From NCBI GenBank assembly GCA_037178675.1, contig JAYMGJ010000619.1, positions 1 through 64,000 on the forward strand: a stretch of DNA of 64,000 bases. Direction: 5' to 3'. The notes under the pieces are model-generated. The model was given only the letters and a program-made list of their open reading frames with translations. It searched no databases and was not told the origin of the DNA. The DNA is from Scleroderma bovista. Taxonomy: Eukaryota; Basidiomycota; Agaricomycetes; Boletales; Sclerodermataceae. Shown here in pieces: positions 11,414-22,016 of the stretch (position 1 is the first letter of the stretch; each line of letters starts with the position of its first letter). The position numbers were made by a program, and so were the translations under genes.

Positions 11414-14161
11414 ATGTCGTCCAAGGTCATGCAGCCCTCCCAGCTTGAGATCCAGCGAGAAGTAGAGGCCCTGCGGGACATCCGTCGCAGGTCAACGGCT
11501 CAAGGCGGGCCAGGTGCTCTTATCCTCGATCCTGATCTTCCAAGTCCCACCTCCCCAACATCGCCACCCTCGAGCTACTGGTCTACTGGCTCAACTCAAC
11601 AACTCGCCGATGGCGACTCAAGCAGTGGCTCTCACGAGGACAACTCCAGCTCAGAAGAACGAGCAGCTGCTTCCGATGATCCATCTCATTTGTTCTGGGT
11701 TCCTGCTCGTCTCCATCCCGAAATTGCTCCTGCAGAGTTCCGCAATTTCCTCAAGGAACACGCCCGAACGCCTCCCCCTGATGATGCCACCCCAGTCGGT
11801 CGGTCAAATTCATTCGGCCATACTTCGCCGGGCCTCGAGAGAAAGCGTTCAATGCTCAGCAGGCAATACAGCCCATCTGACAATGACGACATAGTAGAGG
11901 AGAAGATCATTCCCATACAGCGGCGACGCTCTACTCTCGTCCACACTGGTCCTCAGCTCACGATCAACGACCTCCAACGCCTGGAAGAGCTGGCAGAAGA
12001 AGCCTCCACCAGCAATGATCCTTCCAAGTTTCGGGCAGTGCTTAGGCGTAGCTTGAGTTTCAACATGGCACCCTCAGGTTAGTGCGAAGAGTGCCGCGCT
12101 ATCGTCATAGAATTTACTCAAGCCGTCACCTCGATAGCCATCGACAAAATTGATGATATTTCAGACATGCCGGATGAGGCCGATGTTCCCATCATCGTCC
12201 CTCCGCCCGGTCAGATACTACGCCGGTCAGCTCGTACAAGAATTCGCAAGGCCAATCAAACGGGTGAGAGCGCACCTCATCGCTTCGGTCCTGGTCGGCG
12301 ACATAGGGCCTCAACCGCAACTGAGCAACGCACTTCCAGCGACCTCTCTTCCAACGACCACACCTCCAACGACCAGGCAGAGAGCTCAGCACAGCCGGGA
12401 AGATCCCGTGCGTTCTCAATAGAAAATGTTGTCACCGACGATGTTCGTATCTCTCAGCGGCCCGAGTCGTTCAGCGAGGAAACATCTATATACGATGCTT
12501 ACGTTCGAGAGGATACAGACCTCGATCTGACATCCCTCTCATCACTGCCACCTATGCTCTCACTCTCTGTTTCTGCAGAAGAACCCTTGCTACCGGGATC
12601 GGACGTCCTAGAGGTCCCTGTACAGTCCCCGCCTTCATTACCGCCCTCACTACCGGAACTTCGCCATCCCCAGCCACAGCGGCCTCTCATTGCGCCGTCG
12701 TCAGAAGAAGGTATTCGCACAGATTCACCAGACACGCTGACCCTCGGCTCCTCAACAGAAGAGACTCTCGTAGCGACCCCCTCGATCGAGTCGTCTTCAC
12801 TAGGGAAGCCCTCGAGTTCAATTCCAAAGAAGGAAAAGGATAAGAAGGGTCTGTTTGGGAAATGGGGCAGTGACAAAAGCTCAAAGAGGACTGGCAAGGA
12901 CAGAGATCGTGAGAGGGACTCACAGCGTGGAGATAAGGAAAGTGGATTCTTCGGCTCATTTTTTGGGAAGAAGAAGCAGGACGAACAGGGGTCCCAAGGT
13001 CTCGGATACAGCGGGACTGGACGAGAGGCCGCCACGGCACTCCTCGGTGCGTCCAAATCGTCTAAGTCGTATGTGCCCTCGCCATCGCCCCAGCCGGGCC
13101 CCATGGGGTACGCCAGATACCCTATACATGTGGAACGCGCTATCTACAGGCTTAGCCATATCAAGTTGGCGAACCCCAGAAGACCCCTGTACGAACAGGT
13201 GCTGATTAGTAACCTGATGTTTTGGTACTTGGGCGTCATTAATAAGACGCAGAACCAAGCGGCTGCTCAAGGCAATCAAGCACAGTCAACGACAGCACAC
13301 GGCTCGTCGTCACCTGACAGGGAGAACGCCGAGCTGCGGGAGCGGGAACGACAAGAAGCGGAGGAGCGACAGAGGGCCGAGAGGGAACGGTTAGAGAGGG
13401 AAAAGCAGGAGCAGGAAAAGATGAAAGAAGTGCAACAGCAACAAAAGAAGGAGGCCCGGCGAGGCGCTTTGACCAAGGCAACCGCAGGGCAGCCGGGCGG
13501 GAGGCGCACTGCGGAAATGCCAGTTAAAGGTCCACAATACGAAATGCAACATCGAGTCATGGAGCAAGAGTATAACACCACTGGCTATGGATACGTCCCT
13601 CCACTGCCGTCGCCCGCTGGGGGAGCGCGTGGAAATCGACAACCAAATACTTCGACTCACGTCCAGCCCGAACTGACAGCTTATGCCTATACTGGCTTTA
13701 GTTACAGTGATGGCGATCCGCAGGGTACGCTGCAGGGCACTGTGCCAGCCATGTCTGTAGATCAGTCGTGGTCGGCATCAGGCACAGTGTCCCCACCGAT
13801 GTCGCGAGCGTCATCGTCTCAATCACTACAGAACGGGCCGACTCAGCCCGACGCCGTGGCAACTCCACCACAACACCGTTCTCGCTCTCCGCCGTCACAG
13901 AACCACAACAATAGGTATGCTCCGGTCGCTGTTGGCCCTGGTCGTCCGCAAGGACTCAAAGGACCGTCACGCTCCTTGTCTGCTACGGCTGTTTCTCAGC
14001 CTGCTCCTCCGGATGGAAAGGCTAGGAAAGTGGCGAGCGTGCATGCTGTTCCGTCTGTAGTAAATGGGCGGCCACGAGCGAGCATTGGGACGTCGCAGCC
14101 GTCCCGGGGAGAGGAAGAAGATCTACCACTAGCGGTCTGGCAACAGCAGAGACGGCGGTGA
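11414..14161 (+). CDS. Zds1/Zds2-type regulator with C-terminal Zds domain
   Basis: 886-residue protein from two exons: 11414-12077 and 12165-14161 (intron gttagt...ttcag). The N-terminal ~220 residues contain a short ordered stretch (HLFWVPARLHPEIAPAEFR), conserved in Zds proteins. The middle is disordered and acidic/Ser-rich. At about 13080-13250 lies the diagnostic Zds C-terminal motif HVERAIYRLSHIKLANPRRP followed by LYEQVLISNLMFWYL. A Gln/Glu/Arg-rich coiled coil (about 13320-13460) and a Pro/Ser-rich tail follow. In yeast, Zds1/Zds2 bind the PP2A-Cdc55 phosphatase and control mitotic entry and exit and polarity; that role is transferred from the family, not shown here. The Zds domain is internal, with a ~300-residue extension after it. 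Confidence 0.88.
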
Positions 14162-15005
14162 ATTATATTACTTTGTGGTAGGTGGTTGGTGATAGCTCGG
14201 TCGTCGTGTGTGTATTGATGTTTTGACCGCCCAGCTGTTACTATGCCCTTGTTCTAATCGTCGCTCGTGCTTTGTCTTTTTTTCCACCCGAATACTCATC
14301 ATCCGTTACCCCCATTTTTTTTGTCGCAACGGCACACCGCCGACTCTCCCGTCCAGTATATCTCAGGGATAGTTCACCCTACTCGTGGACATCATTTACA
14401 ATACCATTCTGTCGCTCATCTGCAATATTCTTTTTTACCTTCTTTTTTTTGTATTCGAGCCTCGCCATTCAGCAGCGCGTAGGCTATCGTTTCTGAATGC
14501 CGTTGGCTTGTTGTACTCAGGACGGACTCGTATACGAGGATCTATCACACTTAAATAAATCGCAATATCATCTGATGGCGTCGCGAGTAGCTACGTGCAC
14601 TTCTGTGTGAAGTGGGCATGCATGGCCGAATGTCTGACACAGACCTCAGAGGGGCATTTACACATTAGGCGGTGTAGACCCAACGCTTCCTGAACTTCTT
14701 GAAGACTTCATTTCCGAAACCTCGTTCGACTCTCGAGTGGCTGGCTTCGCGTTCATTTTGGCAGTCTGTTTCGAAGCAAATTAGCGCGAAATTAACTCTT
14801 GACTTCACCGGAAATGTTATGTAAACTCGCGGTGCTTGCTTCATATCTTGAAATTGGCTTTCAAATCAGCAAACGAGTAACCCTCACCCTTAGCCAAGGC
14901 TTCAGACAGGAGTACTACGGGTCAGTAGTTTGTTGACATCATTAATTGTTACTGCCCAACCAGTCAGTGGGCGTCCCCTTCCAGCGATCATCTAATCCAC
15001 CAGCC
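14162..15005. other. Intergenic, pyrimidine-rich
   Basis: About 840 bp between ZDS1-type and debranching-enzyme genes, both on +. Long T/C-rich runs occur at 14270-14480. It presumably holds the 3' UTR of the upstream gene and the promoter of the downstream one. No convincing coding or structural-RNA signal was found. Confidence 0.5.
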
Positions 15006-18000
15006 ATGCCAGCAGAGCCGGTGATGCCCTCAGACACACCAAATCTTTCATCGTTATCTCGCCCACCGCTTGATCCTGCTGTACCTATCGCAAAGAATCC
15101 AGGGAAAGACTTGTTCTCGGGCGAAGAACCCATTCGTGTTTATGAAGTCAAGCTAGACCCAGATGACGGCCCGAGTAAGAAACGATCTGTCCGTATATAC
15201 CTTTCTGTAGTGTTTCGACACGTCTTCTCATTGCCAGAAAGTATATCCGCCTCCCGCCTCCCTATACTCCGTATGTCCTTCGCATATCCCTAGAGGTCAC
15301 CGGGACGCCAGGATTCAAAAATGGTGTCCTCAAGACTGACTTTCCTCTTGACGGTGGTACCTTCGAGAGGGATAGATATTCTGAACGCATGTAAGTACGA
15401 TTACCATTCGCCTGGGAACGATAATTGACCTGTTTCAGTTTGCCAACAGACCTCTCGAAGCCCATTCACGTCGACCTGCCTATATCTTATACGGGAACTT
15501 TTGTATACTGGGTGGAATATGATGGTGGCGCCCCCGGAGAGCGGGTTACAGGTCGAGAGGGCTATTTCAGCATAGATCCCATCCTCCGGATTTCTGCCCG
15601 CACGCCCATTCTCTCTCACGACTCCAAACCTTTACTACCCTCAGAGGGCGGTGCTAAAGTACTTCCAGAACTCGTCAACCTTCCGCTCGATGGTCTGTCG
15701 ATCTTGACTGTGGTATCGAAGTGGATGGGACCTATCTCCCAGTGGCGGAAACATTTTGAGGAAGCTAGCGATCGCGGGTACACCATGTTGCACTGGACGC
15801 CTCTTCAAGAGCGTGGTGCGAGCAACAGCCCGTACTCGATCAAGAATCAGAAGACATATGATACCTCCGTTTTTGATACCCCTGTCGACCCTCAAAGTGC
15901 ATCTTCCCGCATGGAGGAAATCCTTCGTATCGCCAAAGAAGAATATGGATTACTCAACCTCACCGACCTGGTACTGAATCACACAGCTAGTGACAGCTGG
16001 CTTAATGATCATCCAGAAGCTGGTAATCCCAGAACTTTGAATCGGTGACATGACATTAGTTGACACACACGAACAGGATATAGCCCCGCTAATACCCCCC
16101 ACCTTACCCCTGCGCTCGAGCTAGATACAGCAATAATCGAATTTACAGCAATGATGGAGGAGAAAGATGTTCCTACGCACGTTTCCACCGAACAGGACAT
16201 CGATGCGATCATAGATGCTTTGGGTGAGCACGTGAAAACCAAAAAATTGTGGCAGTTTTATGTGCTTGATGTCGAAGCGGAGAAAGCTGCACTCATGAAT
16301 GCCTTTTCATCGAACACGGTTATCCCTTGGACTGGTGAAGATGTATCTGGAAAGACTGAGATCCAGCTTGCTGAAATCGTTCGGTCCTCGGCTTTGATCC
16401 AAGGGATGGGAACATTCGCGTCGCGCTATGTTGCCCACGTCGATGGCCGTGTTTCCGCGGGGTTGATCAGTGCAGCTTTTGGTAACCTTGAACACGATAT
16501 TGATGTACTCGCGCAGGCGTGGGCTCGCGTAGTGGATGTCCTCAATGTCCCACTTTATGAAGAGTGGGAGGATGACACTCGCGCTGCGCTCAATAACATC
16601 AAAGGTGGACTAAAGTATGTACACCTTGAGGACCATGGCCCGAAGGTGGGGAAGGTTTCGAAGGAGTATGTAATGAACAGTCCCACACAAATAAACTGAT
16701 CGATTGGTTCACTGCAGGTTGCCCTTGGTCGAGACATATTTCACTCGCGTGGCGCCGAACTGCGATTCTGACCCCGCGACTTATTCTCTTGCCAACAATG
16801 GTTGGATTTGGGATGGCGATCCATTGGTCAACTTCGCACTTCCTCCATCCAAGGCGTACTTGCGCAGGGAAGTCATCGTATGGGCTGACACCGTCAAGCT
16901 TCGCTTTGGATCTGGCCCAGCAGATAATCCTTGGTTGTGGGAACACATGATATCCTATGCCACTTCCTTGGCTGGTGTATTCGATGGCTTTCGTATTGAC
17001 AACTGTAATTCTACGCCTTTGCACGTTGGCACCGCCATACTTGATGCAGCACGCAAAGTGAACCCCAACCTTTACATTTGCGCAGAACTTTTCACGCGCA
17101 GTGAAGACACGGACCTTCTGTTTGTTCGCAAGTTGGGTGTAAATAGTCTGATCAGAGAGGCCGTACATGCGCGAGATGTGGAAGACCTGTCGAGCATGAT
17201 GCGTCGGTTTGGCCTCAGTAAGCCACTAGGTGGGTATGCAGCGCCCTCGTAAAAATCTCCAAGCTAAAAGCATTTACGGTGGGATGTATAGAAGTGTGCA
17301 CGACCAAACTGGAAGAACTTGCAGATCCATTCGCAATGGGACCAACTCGACCTTGCACCGTCACCTCTCTCAATGGATCTGCACCGCACACACTTTTGTA
17401 CGAACAGTCGCACGACAACCCGTCGTACAACGACAAGCGGACCGCAGAGCATGCACTCGCCGTTGCGGGCATTGTCGCTTTTGGCAGCTGTGCCGTCGGT
17501 TCTGTTAAAGGCTTCGACGACCTTTATCCAAAGTATGTAAATTTGGTCAAGGAAACACGTACCTACGAAATCACGGGCATTTCCGAGAGCTCTGGTATTT
17601 CCAGAGCGAAGAGGGTGCTGAATGGATTGCGGAGGGAGATGATCCTTGGAGGATATACGGAAGGATCTGTCTGGCCCGATTTTGATGTAAGTGACCATTG
17701 GAATCATGCCTAGATTATCTGTCACACCGACCGTTAGTATATCTCGATGGCGAGAACGAATCCCGTGACAGGGCATGGCTATGTGCTTGTTGCTCACACA
17801 GCTTTTGAGCAGCGCGGTAAGAAGCGTGGTTTGTGTATGTGTTATATCGATCTCTTGATGTTGTACCCACTAAACCTTCCACGACGTAGCCAATCCAAAC
17901 GAACTGGTCCAGACCAGAGCAAAATTCATCTGTGGTTTTGTCATCGACATTCCTTCGTACGATATGCATCCGGACCCAGAAATGCTCAGGGGTCTTCCCT

Positions 18001-18215
18001 CTAAACTCATAGACTTACCGGAAGTTCCTGTTGAGTGGAAACCCCATTTCACCGAACCATTTTGCTCTTTCGGCGCCCCAGATTTTTTCCCCCCAGGAAG
18101 CATCATGATATTTGAGACACAACGAGAGTCAGTCGACCTTATTCACCTTGACATTAGGAGCCACATAACTAAAAACATAACATCCAGGGGTCGATTGGGC
18201 CCGTGCCCGCAGTGA
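15006..18215 (+). CDS. GDB1: Glycogen debranching enzyme, 3'-truncated (glucanotransferase half only)
   Basis: Normal debranching enzymes are bifunctional: an N-terminal 4-alpha-glucanotransferase (GH13-like) and a C-terminal amylo-1,6-glucosidase (GH133), about 1,500 residues. Here the spliced frames give the N-terminal half in order: KKRSVRIYLPPPPYTPYVLR, HVDLPISYTGTFVYWVEYDG, the catalytic region YTMLHWTPLQERG, LTDLVLNHTASDS, DGFRIDNCNSTPLHVG, YICAELFTRSED, GSVKGFDDLYPK, GGYTEGSVWPDFD, GYVLVAHTAFEQRG and FPPGSIMIFETQ near 18110. Reading then runs off into an unrelated tail and a TGA at 18213. Roughly 600 residues, including all of GH133, are missing, and the next gene starts at 18602. Upstream frames show no obvious disabling mutation, so truncation may be recent or this may be a partial duplicate. 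ATG 15006 (MPAEPVMPSDTP) is preferred; 15024 is an alternative. Confidence 0.8.
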
Positions 18216-18601
18216 GACGCACAAGTGCATCTGTACTGTCTACTTGCTCTAGGAGCACTGTGTAGATCATTTCCTGTACTTGAGTGTATTGTCTTTGCCC
18301 TGCATGTGGAGAGAACAAGTCTTTCAGGCCCCAAGTTTTGTGGTGTGAGGAATGGACACTAGGAGAGTTTCGTTTCAAGCGTGAAGTGGACTAGTACCAA
18401 CGAGAATGGCGCATCCTTCCACGACGCTTGTAACACGCACTGGGTGTATTACAAGCATGCTCGTTGGCTCGCAGGTAGTCGAATGTAGGGAAAGTGATCA
18501 AATGTGTATGGTCGTATTTGTGATCCGGAGAAGAATCTGCTCAACGATTTCTGTGCTGCAGGACACTTGGCTGGCTGGGGCATACGATCCCAGATTTTCT
18601 T
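18216..18601 (+). pseudogene. Decayed coding remnant with zinc-ribbon-like Cys pattern
   Basis: Between the truncated debranching gene and PAT1. Frame A (18284-18391) reads VYCLCPACGENKSF followed by VLWCEEWTLGEFRFKREVD, with C-x-C-x2-C and a fourth Cys about 14 residues on. Overlapping, +1-shifted frame B (18381-18485) reads ENGASFHDACNTHWVYYKHA then RWLAGSRM. After two stops the same frame continues with YGRICDPEKNLLNDFCAAGH. The continuous protein-like character across one shift and two stops suggests a dead gene fragment. I do not recognise the parent family; a transposon-derived or lineage-specific gene is possible. Confidence 0.4.
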
Positions 18602-21600
18602 ATGTCTTTCTTTGGATTCGAAACTAACGGGTTAGAAGCAGAAAAGAGGCAGTTCTCAGAGGGCAGTCTACAAGAATCAGAGGACCTTGCGGTATACACC
18701 TGGGGTGACGACAGCTACGATGGCCTCGGCGATGCCCTGGTTGAGGGTGGAGATGAGCTGAATGACGAGACTTTTGGTGTGATGGGCGAAGTCGGTGAGT
18801 CTTGGACCCCATGTCGTTTAGATCTACTCGAGCCCTTCGTTTGACAGGCAAAGACTTCGATTTCACACAACAGACTCTACCGGATTCTGTCGGGATCAAG
18901 CAGGAGAAGCAGCGGGTCATCTACGAGCCTCCGAGGGAACGAACACCTCTGCAGGAGTATATGCAAGCGACGTCAAGGTCGGTCGCACATGGTAAATATC
19001 CACTGTCCTATCCTGTGTCAGCTTGATCTATATGGCACCGCTATAGTTGCTCCGCATCCTGGCACATCGCTCGAGTCCATCTGGGATGACAAGTCGCCGT
19101 TTTCGATGCTTTCTCGTACTAACGGAGCTGCTCGTGGTACAGATCAACAGAGGGTACCGTCTGCGATGAGCAGGGCGACCTTTCCTTCGCATGCTCTTGC
19201 GGATCATCGGATTCAAGATCAACAACTTCGAGCACAGTCTCAGACGCCGGTTCATGCAACACCTCCTATGTCTCAAGGAATCACTCAGACGGGTGCCCGA
19301 ACACTACATGAAATCGAAGCGGAAATGCGACTTGCTGCACAGCAAGCCCGCCAGCAGCAAGAGCTTGAGCGGCAACAGTTGCAATTGCAGCGAGAGCGCG
19401 AAATGCGACTGGTTGAGCAGGAACAGGAAAGACTTCGTCTACAGCAACTTCACCAGCACCAGGAACAACTCCGTCTCGGTCAACATCAACTCCAACTCCA
19501 GCAACAGTCGACCCCACCGCCGCGTATGGTTCATCACGCGCATGTTCAGGTACCCCGCACGCAGTCGCCTCGGCTCCACCACCAGCACCAGCAGCAGATT
19601 TTGATGTTGCAGCAGGAACAAGAGAGGCAACAACAAGAACGTCTGAAGGAACTGCAAGAACGATTACGCATGGAGGAACTCGAACGACAGTTACGTGCTC
19701 AGCAGCTGTCCCAGATCCAGCGCCAGCCCTCTGTCCAAGCTCGTCGACAAGCTAGCTATGCAGATCTTCAAGTGTTACAACAGCGCCGCACGCAGTCTCC
19801 TGCCTACCGGGGTGTAAGTCCTGGTGAATTACCTGTGATGAATCAACAGAACGCGCAACTTTTGCCACAAAGCATCCAACTACAACAGAGGCTGCTCTCT
19901 GAGATGGCGCAGGCGGAGTTCATGAGGGACATGCAGGGCATTAGTCAGGTAGAGCAGGAAACGTTGCGAGCAGAGGCCATGCGCAAGATCATGGAGACAG
20001 AACGGATGGAGGAAAAACGGCGTCGGAAGGCACTTAAGATCGCGCATATGGTCAGTGTCATTCGCTCACCGGTTCAACATCTGCTCACTATGTTACCGCA
20101 GTCACGTTACAATGACTTGATGACCCAATCAGACAAGGACTTTATCACTCGCATTCAGGTCTCGCAGCTGGTGACACAGGACCCATATGCAGATGACTTT
20201 TATGCGCAAGTGTACGGTGCAATCCTTCGCTCCCGCATGGGTCTGCAGGCTAGCGATGAGCGCGTGCTGAAGTTTGGATCTGGCTGTGGTGTCGGTCTCG
20301 GTCTGGGACAAAAGGTGCCGGGAAGGCGTCAGAGTGCTATGCAAAAAATGGAAGCACAGGTAGAACGGATTGTAAACAATGCTAGGCTTCGGGAAAAGGA
20401 AAAGGGGTTACACTGTGAGTCCTAAAATTTTATGTATGGATAATCATTTAATGACCTTGGTATACAGCCCTTCAAAGCTTGCAGGGTGCGCTCGGAAAGA
20501 CGGCCGGACGAAGTTACAAGGCTGCCCCTCGACAGCTCTTGCAGGTCGATGCAGGTTCGACCGCGCCCTCCATATCTGGCACGCACCCCCATATATCCAA
20601 GGACGACGTGATCACCGATGGAGCAAGCGACAGTAATGGTGCAGCGCGTGAAGCTGCGAAGTTGGGACGCGAGGCTTTGGGGAATGCGGCTGGTGTGCGT
20701 GACATCTGTCGTGTCACTTGTTGTCATGCTAACTTCATCGCCATGCCGTTTCTTGGTCTACCACCGCTTTGGTGCTGTATCGTCTCGATGTAGGCCGACG
20801 GTGTGATAAGAAAAGACCCCCTCACCCAACGACAAGTCCTTGTCGCTCTAGAAACACTGTACGACTTGGTACTGAACATTGAGCAACTAAGACGTGATCA
20901 ACCTCCTGAAGATGACATAGAAGCCTTCGAACCATGGCCAGCATTATCTTTTATATTGATGTATCCGGTCTAATCGGTGTTATTAGGTCCCAATTGTATG
21001 ATGATCTTGTGGAACAAATATGGGTTGGCCTAAAGGTCTTGGTTCCTTTGGAGACCAGGTAACGTGAGCTGTAGGTTGTGTAAGAGCGAACACCCTGACG
21101 AGACTCACAGTGACCCACATCCATTCATCTCCCTGCTTACACCAATCAAGGGCAAGAAAATTCTTCCGCGATTAAGTCGACATATCCCCGCCCACCGACT
21201 ACCTACTCTTCTGACACTACTCGTCGCGTGCTTCTCTCAGCTAGATGTGGTTTCGCAGGCACAGATTCTTGACTGCGACGAAGACTCGCCGGCTCGCCAG
21301 GAGGTAGAACGACAGACTGCTGCGTTCCTTGGAAGTGTGCTGCAAAGCATCTTGCCAGTCGTTGCACGGGCAGAACTGCGACTCGTCACGGGCTTGCTAG
21401 GGTTGTTCTTAGACCGGAGTGATATCATCCATGTTACGCAAACACGGGTGAGGGTTACTTCTTCTCATCGGAGTAACAGGCTAACCTTCTACTGCGCAGC
21501 CTGGAGTCGCAATGCTGACACTGTTCTTGAGTCGCGTAGAAATTATCAAACAGGGAGTGAGCAGCGGCACCGAGTCAATAGAAATCCCGACGCCTGAAGA

Positions 21601-22016
21601 GGCCCAACAGTGGTGAGTAGCAGTGGGTTAGCATAACATACATGGGTCGTTCATGTCACTGTCACAGGCAATTGGTGTTCGACCACCTTTTCCAGGTCCT
21701 CTCCCCGCATTTTCTAGTGCTCTTCCCATCAACTCGTCTAGACATCCAGTCATCGCCTCCCACCGAACATGTGCTCACTCAGCATAGGGATCTTCTCGAT
21801 CAGCCGGTGTGGCAGTTCCTAGCTGCAGTAGCCCTTCATGCCTCTCCGGACCAACAATCCGCATTGGTGGCAGGGCTGCGTGAGAAAGTCCTCGAGAACG
21901 TCGCAAGCGTTCAGAAGGGGTGGGTGACAGACGAAGAAGAGTGCTCGACAAAACTCGCCAATGTCAATCTGTTTTTGCACGCATTAGGATTGGATAGTTC
22001 ACAAGTCACGGTGTAA
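18602..22016 (+). CDS. PAT1: PAT1 mRNA-decapping/decay factor
   Basis: Scaffold that links deadenylated mRNA, the Lsm1-7 ring, Dhh1 and the Dcp1/2 decapping enzyme in P-bodies. ATG 18602 gives the typical N-terminus MSFFGFETNG and an acidic stretch. Exon joins via introns near 18800 and 19000 lead to TSLESIWDDKSPFSML. A Gln-rich coiled region (19300-19750) and the mid domain (AYRGVSPGELPV.., LLSEMAQAEFMRDMQGISQ) follow. The C-terminal alpha-helical superhelix includes HMVSVIRSPVQHLLTML, KDFITRIQVSQLVTQDPYAD, RDPLTQ-like and LPRLSRHIPAHRLPTLL. It ends with LFLHALGLDSSQVTV at 22016. At least seven small introns. No break visible. Confidence 0.92.

Noticed and set aside
12499..13104. 201-codon minus-strand ORF opposite the Zds gene
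   Set aside because: Low-complexity antisense shadow of a Ser/Glu-rich coding region; the plus frame carries the recognised Zds domain.
20540..20580. GGTTCGA-like string suggesting a tRNA T-arm
   Set aside because: No acceptor stem or anticodon arm around it; it is inside PAT1 coding sequence. No tRNA was found anywhere in the window.
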